DNA of 64,000 nt from Valencia hispanica (GCA_963556495.2 OY747702.1:16356903-16420902), one strand, 5' to 3'. Positions 1 to 11,560 are shown, counted from the stretch's first letter. Program-made: numbers and translations. Notes: generated by a model from the sequence alone, not told the origin.

Positions 1-59
1 AGATCATTATGTCATGCTGATTGAGTTAGAATAGCAGACTGGATGAGTTATAAGGATGG

Positions 60-1090
60 TGATGCTTGAAATCATTGTTCATGTGCAGCCGCATTGCATG
101 AAAAGGGCTTCGCAGGCATGGAAATTGTTGCTACGAAGATTGCACCTAAATCAACCATTTATCAGATCATCAAGAACTTCAAGGAAAGAGGTTCAATTGT
201 TGTGAAGGAAGGCTGCAGTGCACCCAATAAAGTCCACCAAGCATCAGGACCGTCTCCTAAAGATCATCCATCTGCGGGATCAAGCTGCAAGCAGTGCAGA
301 GTTTGCTCAGGAATGGCAGCAGGCAGGTGTGAGTGCATCTGCACGCACAGTGAGGCAAAGACTCTTGGAGGATGGCCTAGTGCAAAGAAGGGCAGCAAAG
401 AAGCCACTTCTCTCCAGAAAACCAATCAGGGACAGACTGATATTCTGCAAAAGGTACAGCGAGTGGACTGCTGAGGAAGTCATTTTCTCTGATGAAGCCC
501 CTCTCCGATTGTTTCGGCCATCTGGAAAAACGATTGTCCGCAGAGGAAAGGGTGAGTGCCACCATCAGTCCTGTCTCATACCAGGAGTAAAGCACTCCAA
601 TATCATTAATGTGTGGGGTTGCTTCTCATTCTAGGGAGTGGCCTCACTTACGATTGCCAAAAACAACACAGCCATGAATAGAGAATGGTACCAAAACATC
701 CTCTGATAGCAGCTTCTTCCAACCATCCATGAACAGCTTGGTGAAGAACAATGTCTTTTCCAGCATGATGGAGCTCGTGGTCAATCCTCACGAGGCGGGT
801 GAAAGAATGGGTTGTTATGAGTCAGGATTTGGTCCAGAAGTTGAATGACAGCATGCCACGGCGACTTGCAGAAGTTTTGAAAACGAAGGGAAACATTGCA
901 AATATTGACTGCTTGCATAAACTAGATCTATTTACCAATTAAAGCCGTTAAAACTTACTTGAAAGTGCTTGCAATTATATTTTAATATATCACAGAAACA
1001 ACTGACAAAGATCTATAAACACTAAAGCAACAAACTTTGTGAAAACCAACATTTGTGTTCTCAAAACATTTGCACTTGAACTTTTCACAT
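60..1090 (+). mobile_element. Tc1/mariner-type transposon relic
   Basis: Plus-strand transposase pseudogene in several frames. An N-terminal helix-turn-helix region (STIYQIIKNFKERGS, about 150-200) is followed after a frameshift by SARTVRQRLLEDGLVQRR and KPLLSRKPIRDRLIFCKRY (about 320-460), then the first catalytic block IFSDEAPLRLF (about 480-510) and NVWGCFSF (about 610). The second catalytic block is partly present (QHDGA, about 760) and the third, with its glutamate, is deleted: the sequence jumps to the C-terminal SQDLVQKLNDSMPRRLAEVL (about 820-880). The 940-1085 stretch resembles the 3' untranslated end of such elements. Inactive. Confidence 0.75.
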
Positions 1091-1356
1091 TGTGTTATCT
1101 TGCAACCTCAAATATCAATGTATTTAATTGGATGCTTATATGATACATAGCTAATATCAGGTAGGTTTCTCTTTGTAATTAAAGAGATTACAAAGGATCT
1201 GGTGTATTTTTATTATACATGTGTGACTTGTGCCAGACTGAACATTATTTTATTTCATTACATTTTTTTTTCTGACTGAACATTATCTGACAGGAGGTAA
1301 TGCAAATGAAACGGCAGATTAAGTAAAAAAAAGACAACCTAAACTTGACGTCCTAC
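1086..1356. other. AP1AR intron, no further feature seen
   Basis: AT-rich sequence between the Tc1/mariner relic and the AP1AR exon ending at 1357. Nothing recognisable on either strand apart from short T and A runs. Confidence 0.4.
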
Positions 1357-4300
1357 CTTCCTCATCCTCCCATTCTAAATCGAGCGAGGTCCCGTCGTCG
1401 TTGGTGGAGCGGGTCTTGGTGGTGAAATCCCAGCTGTACTCCGTGTTGGGAGTGACTGCGTTTGTTTCAGAGGGAAGTCCTGCAAACACACAGGCTTAAT
1501 AGTTAACACTGTGAAACATGGCATTTCCTCTCTAAAATCCACCCAGCGTGCAAAGAGAATTACAGCTTTAAACGAGCGCCGCGGTTTAAGCACATTATAG
1601 GTTAGAGGCAAGCAAAAACACGGCACTCACTGTTGCTCCTAAAAGCATCTGACTGGGCTTTCACATTCTGGAGGTAGACATTGAAATCCTCCCCAGAGGT
1701 TTGCCTGCAAAAAGCCAAGCAGAAAATCACTATAACAATGTGTTTAAAGAGCGACTCCCCCCCCAAATCAACTTCTGTTGCTGATACACTATAAACGAGT
1801 GTCTAATAGTGCCGTCTACATGTGTGGTCATTATTTTTGGCATTTTAGTGCATCTTATTTAAAATATAAATTTTCTGACAAAAACCGTCAGTGTGGCGCC
1901 CTCTTCAGGTTAAAGGTCTGCACTACATTTGAATTTGGATCTGCCGTCGCTACTGCCTAAGAGGTGATATGTGAAGTTAGCCGGTACGTGTGATGTCAGC
2001 TGCCACTTCGCTGTGGGGTACAAAAGCAGCAAGCAGAGTCTCGGCCACGCCTCCGTAGAGAGTTGGAGTTGAAATAGCAAGTGAGCGTTCACGCCCAGCC
2101 TTCTCAGTCCGCAAGGCAACGCCACCTTTTGGCGCATTTTTCAAACTGGAAATGTGGGCGGAGTAAGACTAGGGGGGTGACTTGCTTTTTTAAATTGGCA
2201 CAGAAAAAACAAAAAACACGTTACTAAATAAAAAGTTTAGGCTTTGACCTAAACCTATTCCTTGCAGAGCTAAAACCCGATATGCACTGCTTAGTTAGTC
2301 AGCTTTTAAGTCGGGACAGTAACAATCAAAATCAGCTTTATTCGCTACGTTTGTGAACACAGACAAATTCAAGTTCAGTTCCGCTTTGCTCTCAAAGAAG
2401 ACCTTTAAAATATAAATATATGCAAAATAACACCATGATCAACAATTTAAAAACTTTTCCCACAAATGGTAACTTACAGTCAGTAACGATTTTAATAGAT
2501 ATACCTTGCTAATATTGGGTTAGACCTCCCTTTGCCTTCAGCACTGCCACAATTCTTCATGGCACAGATTCAATGAAGAGTCTGAAACATTCCTCAGAGA
2601 ATCTGGTCCATATTCACATGACAGCAGCACAGGCTGCAGATCCGTGATGTGAATCTCCTTTCCCACCACAACCCAAAGGTATGAAGGAACTGTTTGCTGG
2701 AGTGTTATTTTAGAAGAAGCCTTTATTTACACAGTGTTGTCGTAAAGGGGTGGACATGCTCTGCAACAATAGTGAGTCAGGTTATGGTGTTTCAAACTAT
2801 GCTCAGTTGGTACTAAGGGCCCCCAACACGAGCCAAGAAAACACCCTCCACACCATCATGCCACCACTGCCAACCTGAAAGCCAGGATGGATCCATGCCA
2901 TTCATGATTGGTTCTGGTCAGAATCTGTCTCTTCTTAGCTGACATTACTGGCCCCTGGTGTGGTATTCTCCTCCTGTAGCACATCTGCTTAACAATTATT
3001 GGACTATAAGCCGCTACTTTTTTCACACTTTGGACCCTGCGTCCTATACAAAAATGTGGCTAATTTATAGATCTTTACTGGTTAACGTCCCTGCGGGGGG
3101 CACTGTAGCAGGAAGCGTAAAAGTGAGACCTACATGTGGGGAAAGATTATGGGCCGAAGAAGACCCTACCTGTAGTTTTCATGCATACGCCCTTATCATG
3201 GAAAATACACGAAGAAATGCAGCGTTTAAGTTAAAGGCAATCGAGCTGGTCGTCAAGGAAGGAAATAGAGCTACTGCAGGTAAGCTTGACATAAAGTAAT
3301 CTATGGTGAGACATTGGAGGAGGCAGCAGGAAGAACTGAGTCAGCGTAAAAAGACGACAAAAGCTTTCAGAGGGCATAAAGACACTGAAGAAGATGACTT
3401 CAGTGGCTTTAGTGGGGAGGAGGAAGATGGCGACCAATGACTTTTCCGGTAGGCTAAAGCATGTTTTATTTTACAACCAGACTTATTACTGTTGTGCTGT
3501 GTTGGTGGCATACTGCCAATTTTCAGGCAGTTTTCAGAGTTTGAAAAAAAAAAAAAGCACGTCTTAAAAACAAACAAAAAATCTTTCTTTCAGTGTAAAT
3601 ATCTCAGGTTACAACATGAAAATGAGGGGTTTATATTCAGATGCACCTTATATATCTAAAATATATGCTTTCTTTTCAAATTTAGCTGGTGCCGCTTATA
3701 TTCAGGTGCGATCAATAGTCCGAAAATTATGGTATATGTATGAAGTTGCTGCCATATGATTACTTGATTAATTTGTGTAATTGAAAAGGTGTACCTAGTT
3801 AGGCGACCAGAAAGTGTAGATCCTGAACAACTTACGTTAAAAACAACGAAATTTCTTAGAAATAAATAATACTGCGACAAATCTATTGCATAAATGCACA
3901 CGTCTGTATGGTAAAGCTTTGTTGAAGCCGTTTTTGACTCAGTTTCAGTCTACCAGAGTCCATTACAGCAGACTGAATAACACTGCGGTAGTCCACAAAT
4001 TATAGCGGCTCTAATAAACTATGAATAAAGCACAGGGACACTACTTAAACGGGAGATTTTTCTAAAGCTAATAAAAAAATTAGACTCAAACTGGTGAAGG
4101 GGGATGCCAAGAGACTGACAGTAACTTAAAGGCTGAATTTTCTGGTGAGTTTTGGTGATGTTGTCTATGTGAAAGCAATCTTTTGTTTTCTCCATCTCCC
4201 TGTACTAAGGAGTGGGTTTGAAAAAAAAGAAGCCTTTCCTTCTAAATAAAACATCCAGGTCTGGCTAAAATCTCCCAAAACCTTATGGCAGAACATTATG

Positions 4301-7300
4301 GTCTGATCGAACCAGCCAAAAACTTCTATCCGCAATTCTAAGATGCAAGTTTGGCAAAAAGACAATGCTGGACATCACCAAATGAACACCATATCTACAG
4401 TTACATATGTTGGTGGTAGTATCATGCTCTGGGGGTTATTCTTCTTCTCAAGGAACTACATTGTTTGTGGATGAATTCAATAACAATTCTAAATACCAGT
4501 CAGTTCTGTCCCATAATTTAGGAAGATGAAAAGCTGAAGAAGAGGGATTTTATGCTTTAACACAGCCAGTTCCAAGCGTTTATAACGCCCCCGTCCCCCA
4601 CCCCCCTCCTTTTATGTCTATTTTACCCTGGGAACCTTTTCAGAACCTGATGATCACATTTGTGACATCAATTTGTTAACTTTTCCTGGTGCCAACAGAA
4701 CTTCAGTAACTCACTTTCTCTGCTGTGTTTCAGCACCGGAGCCGTCTGCTTTCCCTCGTGTCCTCTGGGCAAACGGCTGTGAATACAAAGCACCACAAAT
4801 ATCTCACTATTAGGAAAATAGAAGCAGGATTCATTTATCTGAATACGTTTCAAAATGCTGGTGTTATGAAGGCAACATGTGAGCAAATCTGTCCTAGGCT
4901 TAGATAGAGCAGCACAAGGGAAGTCTTGGGATGGAGAATAAATGGCTAATTAATTTACACGGGTGTTATTCACTCAGTTTTCATTAAATAAGCTGAAAAC
5001 CTTTAGACTTTAAAAGGAGAGAAAAAAAAAAAAAAAAAAAAAAAAAAGGAAGGGGAAGGTTTCTGCTCCAGTTCCAGGAAAAGTCAGGTTTTCACTGCTT
5101 ATACTTATACATTACTTATGTAATGAATAAAGCTCATTTCCACAGTTATAAAACCAGTTTCAGGAAATACTTTGTAAATATCTTTGGAATTGCCAGGATG
5201 TCAAAAAAAAAATAATAATTTGTGTACCCAAGGGTTTTGTTTTGGGCCCTCTGCTATTTTGTATTTGCTCCCACTTATCACTATGATTACATCTTCTATC
5301 ACTGCTTTGCTGATATTCAGTTGTAGGGATGTGTATTGGTAAAAATCTGGCGATACGATATGTATCGCGATACAGGGGAGACGATACGATATCTCGATAT
5401 ATTGCAATACTATGAGTAAGACTATATATTGTGATTTTTAAAACTGAATTTAGCTGTAGGAAAACTGTCTCAGCGTTCTAAACACTCAACCTGTTTCATA
5501 CTTTAACACATCCAGTTTTATTACTAGAGTTAGGTAATCCACTGGAACAAAGAAGGTGAAAACAGCCACAAACTTACCAGTTATACTTTTAATTTTAGTA
5601 CAAAAATGATTGTCATCATTAATGGTTCCATTCAAATCCTTAAAAACACATGCAATATTTTTGTTTTGAATATCGATACAATATCGGGAAATAAAATATC
5701 GCGATATATCGGTGTATCGATATTTTCTTACATCCCTATTCAGTTGTACACCCCACTTCACCCGATTGAAATCTCTAAACTCCAATGTTTGTTAAAGTGC
5801 TTAGACTCTGTTAAACGGTGGATGGGAGACAGTTTTCTTCAATTGAAAGAAGAAAAAAATTTAAATTATTATGTTTGCACCAGAAAAGTAATGCCTGTCT
5901 GGGATAAAGCATTAACTTGGAACTCTTGGTTCTTTGGTGATATCCTTTGATTCAGGTTTTCCTTTGGATGCTAGGTCTGAGTCAATTAGTACACCTAGGT
6001 TTTGGGCCTGATCAGTAGTTTCTAGCCATAGCTGATCGTTCCTCTTTAGGTCCAAAAATAATTACTTCAGTTTTGTTTCTATTCAGCTGAGTAAAATTAT
6101 GGAACATCCATGCATTGACTGACTTAATGTTTTCACTTAAGGTTTTGATGGGTTCAAAGTCACCTGGAGACATTGTAATGTCAAGCTGAGTATCATCTGC
6201 ATAATTATGGTAACTAATCTTATTGGTTGTTATAATCTGGGTTAGCAGGAGCATGTAGATATTAAATAAGAGGGGCCCCAGGATGGAGCCCTGGGGCACC
6301 CCACATGCATTTTCTGTCTGTTCTGATGAACAATTTCTTAATTGCTCAAAGAGGTTCCTGCTGTTAAAGTAAGACTCAAACCAGCCAAGTACTGTACGAG
6401 AGAGTCCGACCCAGCTCTCCAGTTGTTTTAATAGTATATGATGGTCAACAGTAGTGTTGTGTTGGAAGAAAAAAAATAAATCTCGATTTGGACGTTAAAA
6501 AAATAAATAAAAAAAATCACTTTAATCATTTAACATGGTTTGCCCTTTTTACAGCTAAAATAGGAGAAAGGGAATATGGGATAAATCCAGACGGGCATTT
6601 TAAGGCTTAGGTCTGAGAGGGTTAATAGTTTCCCCCGGTGAACTGTAACCCCACCCAGTGTTGCATAATTGAATTACAGCCATATAATTAAGGTAACAGC
6701 TCAAAAACGTTTTTAAAAGCACTGACCCATATCCATATCAAATTGGAACAGATTGCATTGAATCATGATAATCGATTCTAACTCTTGAGAATCAGAATCA
6801 AATTGATTCTTGAAATTTGGGTCGAAACCCAGCTCTAGTCAACAGTGTCAGATGCTGCACTGAGGTCCAACAGTACCAGCACTGTGACTTACAGTCTGAC
6901 TTGAGCAATAATCTGTTCTTTTAGCGTCTTATGAAAGGGTTTCTGGATCATTCATAACAACAGCTGATGCTCTATATTGTAAACCCCACTAGATCACACT
7001 GGTAGCCCTAATTTTAATATTTTGTTTAGTAACTGCAAGGTATTCAAAATATTAAGGCAACCCCAAATGATGAACCTCCCTCCACCATCATCCTTCTCCA
7101 TTTGGTCTGATTTTACTGGAAGTTTTCATTTTGTTTACCCTTAGATGACAGTTCAAAATTACTGTAGAAGTTTTTAACAAGATTCATATGACATTTTTTG
7201 TTGTGCTTTTGGAACTTTAACTCTGAAATTGTGATGATTCTATACAGACAGAATGCCCTTGTCACCAAATGTTACTTTAATAGCAGGTAAGAACAATTTG

Positions 7301-10046
7301 TCTAGTATTAAACTATTTGAACACTGGTAGCATTAATGTGCTGTAACCATGCCCATAAATTATTTTTAACTATAGTTGCTTCACATGATAAACAGGCTGA
7401 TGAGGACAAAAACACACAGCTAAAAAGAGAGAAAAAAAAAACAAATCAAAAGGAAGAGGACTTTAAATGCCAGGATGGCCAATCTAGAGGGGCACCAGGT
7501 TAGAGGAGATGTTGCTTTAGCTGTGCAATAAGGTAAACTAGCAGAAGGGAGCGCTCAGTACCGCCTCACCTCCTTCATTTTTCGTTCACGAGCCAGCCTG
7601 GCGGCCTCGCGCTGGGCAGCATTTCTAGCCTCTTCTTCTAGCCTTAAGTTCTCCTCTTGTGCCTCTAACTGAGCAGAAATAAACAAATGAAAACAAACAC
7701 AAAACAGAAAGTTACAAAACAGAAAAATAAAGCAATGCAGCAAATGAATAACACACCAAAACAAGACTAAAGCATAAAATAATAAAATGATGGGAGCTGG
7801 AATTCTAAGAAATAAGATGCAATAAAATGTCTCACCTCAACTTGCAGCTTTTTGTCTATGAGGACTTGTTCGTCTGAGATAGCAGCGTAGCGTTGTTCTT
7901 TGAGGTGCTTGAGCTCATCTTCGCTGATGGGCCTAAAAGTAAATTAGGAAAGCAACAACATCTCATGGTTTGAATATTGGAGGATTATTGGTGGGCTTTT
8001 AGATTCAGACCTGATTCCTTACCTTGGACAAGGGTTTGGGCTCTCAGCCTGCAATGAAACAAACATTCACAATATTTTTATTCCGTTTTACACGCTCTGT
8101 GTAAATAAATGCATCTGCTCTGATCAGTGTTATTGTTTTATTTCATCAACATCATGAGAAAGTTTGATGACACTGTGAGAGTAAATATCCCCTCGGTCAA
8201 CCTGCGTAGTCCTGCTTTTAATTAGACAGTCTGTTGTAATAAAATTGCTCCCTAGGCAGCAAAGCTCTAAGTTAAGAATTAATACATTTTCCTCAAAAAC
8301 ATGGAGTGCCTTGCAAAAGTATTGTTTCACAATATTTTATTGGGGTTTTATGTCAAATAAAAATCTGAAAAATATGGCATTTGTTTGTTTTCAGCCACCT
8401 TCACTCCAAAACTCAAAACAAATTCCAGCCAACTGGCTTCAGAAGTCAGAAATACGGCATTTACAGAAGAGTGACGAGAAGAAAACATTGTTGAAGGAAA
8501 GTCATAAGAAGTCCTGTTTGCCACAAGTCATGTTGGCCAGTGGTTCCCAACCTGTTTTCCTTGAAAATGTCACTCAGTTTAATTTATCTGGACTACTTTG
8601 TGTTAGTCCAGTGCTTCCCACACTATTTTTGCTGGCCCCCCTTTCGGTTTATTCGGAGATGTAACAGCACTGTGACTTAGGGTCTAACTTAAGCAATAAC
8701 AACACCCCACCCCCACGGTAATTATTAATCTTTTTTAAATTGTATCATTTTTACTGTGTAGCAATATCTAACATTGTTTTCAATAAATTTCCCCAGTGTA
8801 ATTATTACTTTTTAAAATTAATGTATTATTCTGTTTTTCATAAGTTTTACTGTGTTGTATTATTTACCATTGCTTTTAATACTTTTTAATGCCTTTCTGT
8901 GCACAACCGGTTTAAAACCTCTGAGAGGGAAAAAAACAACTATTGTTAAGGTTGTGTTGCCAAACTGAGGTCTTCAATCATCCACTTTTCAGGAACTGAA
9001 ATTTATACCAGAAATTTGCCACTTTATCCAAGTTTAATTAAAAATGTGTTATGGTACAATTTGTGGGCAAGACCACTGCCCTCTTCCTTCAAAATGATGA
9101 GCATCTCATCTCGCAGTTTAAAGACCCTGGACAGCACCTTCCCAGATGACAGTTATCGGGACTCGCTGTGAAACAGGCTGTCTGTCGGAGCCCATTTGCT
9201 CGCACAGTACCACAAAAATCGGGGCTTTGACAGGTTGTGTTTTGATGTAGTTGACTGTGCCGAAGACATCGATCATTACATCATTCAGCTCGGGACTCGT
9301 CTGTTCAGGCGCCAGTGTGTCGCGGTTTATAATGCAGCGCGTGCGCTGCAATATTGGGGGAGACGCGCTTCATGAACGCCTGCAGCGCTCCTAGTTTCCC
9401 AGCCATAGTCGCTGCCCCCATCTGTGCAGATCTCTAAAAAAAAAGTCTCCATATGTCTGTTGACATCTCATAAATGCGTCTGCCAATAGTATTAGACAGA
9501 GGAATAACCCATAGTTTGCTGGCCTCTGCTATGAATCATATATGGAACCATATCCATAGTGCAGGGAAGTATGTAATCCTCTGCAGTTGTGTGCGGTTTT
9601 TCACACCATGTACAAAACTTTATATGAGCTCAGTTGAGCATTTGCAGGTATTTGAATGTAACAAAACCAAAGGCAAGATATGCTTTGTTATATTATCTAC
9701 TCTTTGGCTTGGAAGGAAGTTGGTTTAGAAACTTATTTGGCAATTTCTTATCTTCTGCTTTGCGTTTATGTGGGAGTTTTGTCAAAAACCAGTCTGTTAT
9801 ATTAGCATGTCATTTTATCCATTCATACCGTCATTTTTTTTTTTTTTTACTTACCTCATCACTTTCTACCAGATTTTCAAACTGGAAAAATGAAGAAACA
9901 CAATGAAAATAGATTTGCATTGAATATTCATGATTCGAAGGACAAAACAAATCAAGTACACAAGTCATACCTCTATTGTATAATGCTCTCCTGTAGTAGT
10001 ACTTCTGAAGTATTTTGACCTGAAACATATTTGGAGGAAGTAGAAA

Positions 10047-10144
<98 letters not shown>

Positions 10145-11415
10145 TGGCAAATCGGTTTGCAACATAACAGTTATTCTGATCATTTTTAGCTTTCATTAAA
10201 TTTCTAAAAATTCTAACAATTAATGATGACAAAAACATTTCATTTACATCTTATTACTCCAGTGACATGTCTTTACTATTAAGTAATCCTTTAACCATAC
10301 CTACAGATAGAGGAATGCAACAGTAACATATTAATAGGACATAAAACCTGGGCCAGACTTTAGGGCCTCCCAAAAAAAAATTTGCACCATGAGCTACTGC
10401 CCCTCTAAGCCCTTTCTAAAGGTTTTTATCATCTCTTTTCTCTTAACTAATGCATGTTTTGCAAAGAATGTAATTTATATAAAACTTATAGGCCCACATT
10501 AGGTGATTTGTATTAATATTTTGGGGCTTTGATGAATACAAACAATACTCCAGTATTTGATATTTATGATGTTATAATACATTTTTGGGGAACAACAGGG
10601 AGCCACTGGTTAGGTGACATATTAAACCTACCATGAATCACTTCAAACTTGCTGACATGTAGGACTACCTATTAATGTACTGTATTAGTAATATATATAT
10701 ATATATATTTTTTTTTTTTGTGGATATATAGGGCACCAAAACTGGCTTCTGCCCACTGAGCCCAGGGGCCTAAATCCTGCTGCCAGCTTTTTCATGAGAC
10801 ACAAACAGAAGGACTAATGAGATGGAGGAAAGTGAGGCCTGCCTAATCTTAATGCAGAAAGCGACATAGGGCCAAAACATCAATTATTTACAGTCAGTTT
10901 GGTGACAGAGCAGCCTGCAAACAACACAAAAAGCAGAGAAGTAATACTCTGTGCTCTGGAGACTAGATTAAAGCACAAACGCATATGAACGTTCAGTTTT
11001 TATTGCTTGAAAAAAAAGTGGATTCATATATACATCTGATGTCCACTTTGTGTCCAAGCTGTCAACAATAGGGGTGGGGTCTTCACTACCCCCTGAGACC
11101 GAAAGGCTGGCTGCAAGTTAAAACCCAAACAAACAGTAACCGACATATACTGACAGGACTTTTATGTTACACTGAGAGGTACTTCCAGTCTGACATAAAA
11201 CACAGCAACACTGAAGCCTTCACTCACATTCTGCGGTGTCACTTATCGACTAAACCTAGCTACGTTATCAGTAACCGGCTACACTGGGTTAGAGGATGCT
11301 TACAGGCTAGTTAGCTTAGCCAGCTAATGTCTTACTTTACCTACCCGCCTCCTCTCTGAATCCTGTTAGCTTCCCTCCTGAAGAGGCCCACGCAGTAAGC
11401 CCAGCAGTTACCCAT
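1357..11415 (-). CDS. ap1ar: AP-1 complex-associated regulatory protein (gamma-BAR), partial, 9 exons
   Basis: Regulator of AP-1 clathrin-adaptor traffic between trans-Golgi and endosomes; the family binds gamma-adaptin and kinesin. Minus-strand exons: 11345-11415, 9971-10019, 9855-9881, 8023-8048, 7836-7932, 7570-7668, 4715-4776, 1631-1704, 1357-1479. All have AG/GT borders and the phases chain without a break (628 bp, about 209 codons). The N-terminus MGNC is the myristoylation/palmitoylation site expected of this protein. Recognisable blocks follow: [22 protein letters not shown], the acidic/basic coiled-coil segment rich in E, R and A (exons 5-6, with QREAARLA), then [16 protein letters not shown] and [11 protein letters not shown]. 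Start choice: the only ATG giving MGNC. The remaining C-terminal third (the human protein is about 300 residues) must lie left of position 1. The exon at 4715-4776 is the least conserved and is accepted on splice sites and phase. Confidence 0.9.
1705..2500. other. AP1AR intron with LINE-tail-like segment
   Basis: Intron between exons 4715-4776 and 1631-1704. About 2325-2480 (AATCAGCTTTATTCGC, then GTTCCGCTTTGCTCTC) resembles the 3' tail common to fish non-LTR elements in reverse orientation. The rest (1880-2170), relatively GC-rich, is not recognised. Confidence 0.3.
2505..2985 (-). mobile_element. IS630/Tc1-mariner (ISRm11-like) transposon fragment
   Basis: On the minus strand, with several deletions and stops, the fragment keeps the family block [11 protein letters not shown] (about 2805-2845), the equivalent of the VWGIFSWHTLGPL segment of IS630-type transposases. 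The plus-strand wording (GGTTAGACCTCCCTTTGCC, then GGCACAGATTCAATGAAG) matches a repeat I know from several fish genomes. It is truncated and internally deleted relative to that repeat. Confidence 0.55.
2990..3741 (+). mobile_element. Pogo/Tigger-like element, internally deleted
   Basis: Ends are imperfect inverted repeats: GGACTATAAGCCGCTAC at about 3000 against GTGCCGCTTATATTCAGGTG plus ATAGTCCGAAAATTATGGTA at about 3690-3735. Inside, 3198-3360 encodes a pogo-type DNA-binding N-terminus: [19 protein letters not shown], then after a stop [20 protein letters not shown] and AFRGHKD. The DDE catalytic domain is absent, so this is a non-autonomous relic. Confidence 0.65.
3742..4714 (+). mobile_element. 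Degenerate Tc1-like fragment in AP1AR intron
   Basis: About 4260-4540 retains eroded Tc1 transposase traces: the region equivalent to FG-N-A-K, then GGSIMLWG (about 4420-4440, GGTGGTAGTATCATGCTCTGG) and ATTCTAAATACCAGTCAGTT, which corresponds to the 'AKYR' segment. Stops and frameshifts are frequent. The flanks (3742-4160) are AT-rich and unassigned. Confidence 0.5.
4777..5219. other. AP1AR intron, poly(A) tract
   Basis: AT-rich intron sequence with an uninterrupted A run of about 27 bases at 5021-5047, possibly the tail of an old plus-strand retro-insert. No coding or element structure recognised. Confidence 0.35.
5220..5990 (+). mobile_element. L2/CR1-type LINE relic (plus strand)
   Basis: 5221-5315 translates as an eroded reverse-transcriptase segment ([14 protein letters not shown], the equivalent of VPQGSVLGPLLF). 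After the nested MITE, 5747-5850 continues with the region that follows the catalytic motif ([23 protein letters not shown] at about 5786-5855). It is cut in two by the hAT MITE at 5324-5738. Many stops; not functional. Confidence 0.55.
5324..5738. mobile_element. hAT-type MITE with perfect 8-bp target duplication
   Basis: 415 bp. It begins TAGGGATGTG and ends CACATCCCTA-like (TTACATCCCTA), is rich in CGATAC/ATCGATA motifs, and is flanked by TTCAGTTG at 5316-5323 and 5739-5746. The 8-bp duplication and TAGGGATG ends are those of hAT superfamily MITEs. Removing the insert joins the two halves of the surrounding LINE relic. No coding capacity. Confidence 0.85.
5945..6990 (-). mobile_element. 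L2-type LINE fragment (minus strand), split by MITE
   Basis: 6012-6300 encodes on the minus strand the reverse-transcriptase core [18 protein letters not shown], then [10 protein letters not shown] (the catalytic YADD box) and [15 protein letters not shown]. 6300-6445 continues upstream with [13 protein letters not shown] wording, and 6838-6930 carries the DLSAAFDTVD-type segment. The two parts are separated by the MITE at 6452-6837. Truncated at both ends. Confidence 0.75.
6452..6837. mobile_element. hAT-type MITE, 8-bp target duplication GTCAACAG
   Basis: 386 bp, ends TAGTGTTGTG and ACCCAGCTCTA, flanked by the perfect duplication GTCAACAG at 6444-6451 and 6838-6845. It sits inside the minus-strand L2 fragment, whose sequence becomes continuous when the insert is removed. 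No coding capacity. Confidence 0.85.
6991..7569. other. AP1AR intron, nothing recognised
   Basis: AT-rich intron between the L2 fragment and the exon at 7570-7668. I see no open frame with a family match and no clear inverted or tandem repeat. Confidence 0.4.
8299..8548 (+). mobile_element. Truncated Tc1 fragment
   Basis: Contains a Tc1-type end (GTGCCTTGCAAAAGTATT at about 8308) and, at 8473-8535, the transposase stretch [17 protein letters not shown], clearly related to KPLLKENHKKSRLQFA in the two fuller Tc1 copies of this window. The rest of the element is missing. Confidence 0.6.
8549..9850 (-). mobile_element. hAT (ZBED-type) transposase relic
   Basis: The left boundary shows the hAT-like wording CCAGTGGTTCCCAACCTG. 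The minus strand carries eroded transposase blocks: [19 protein letters not shown] (about 9460-9525), an equivalent of [12 protein letters not shown] (about 9395-9430), and the stretch around 9120-9350 that matches the 'LNDVMxDV-NxIK...FxxLCExMGxD' segment. Frames change several times. It occupies most of the AP1AR intron between exons 9855-9881 and 8023-8048. Confidence 0.6.
10051..10141. repeat. (TA)n microsatellite, about 91 bp
   Basis: Uninterrupted TA dinucleotides. On the AP1AR (minus) strand the tract ends about 30 nt upstream of the acceptor of exon 9971-10019, so it lies where the branch point region would be. Open frames across it (alternating Y and I) are artefacts. Confidence 0.95.
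10142..11229. other. AP1AR first intron, no assigned element
   Basis: AT-rich intron. Two segments at about 10350-10440 (GGGCCTCCCAAAAAAAAAT) and 10740-10800 (CTGAGCCCAGGGGCCTAAAT) look like the two ends of an old repeat in opposite orientation, with GGGCC words, but I cannot name it. A short (TA)n plus poly(T) lies at 10692-10720. Confidence 0.35.
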
Positions 11416-11560
11416 CTCATTGTCAGGTATCACCCGGTGTCTGCCTGCCGAGCTAGCGCTCTCCTGGAAGCTCCTGGTGCATCGCAGCGGACAGCGACAT
11501 CATCATCATGTCCAGTCCTCTGATCCACTCACTTCCTTATCCTCCTTCCTCCTGCTGACA
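11230..11560 (-). promoter_or_regulatory. Probable AP1AR promoter / CpG-richer 5' region
   Basis: The interval around and upstream of the AP1AR start codon (11413-11415) is visibly richer in G, C and CpG than the AT-rich introns, as expected for a vertebrate CpG-type promoter. I see no TATA box at a convincing position and cannot place the transcription start. A TTAA-flanked transposon begins only about 210 bp further upstream (11624), so the promoter is hemmed in by repeats. Confidence 0.4.

Noticed and set aside
9831..10238. 135-codon open frame with long IYIYIY stretch (and a similar one at 52980-53207)
   Set aside because: Produced by translating (TA)n microsatellites; no protein meaning. 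The true coding bases here are the small AP1AR exons.
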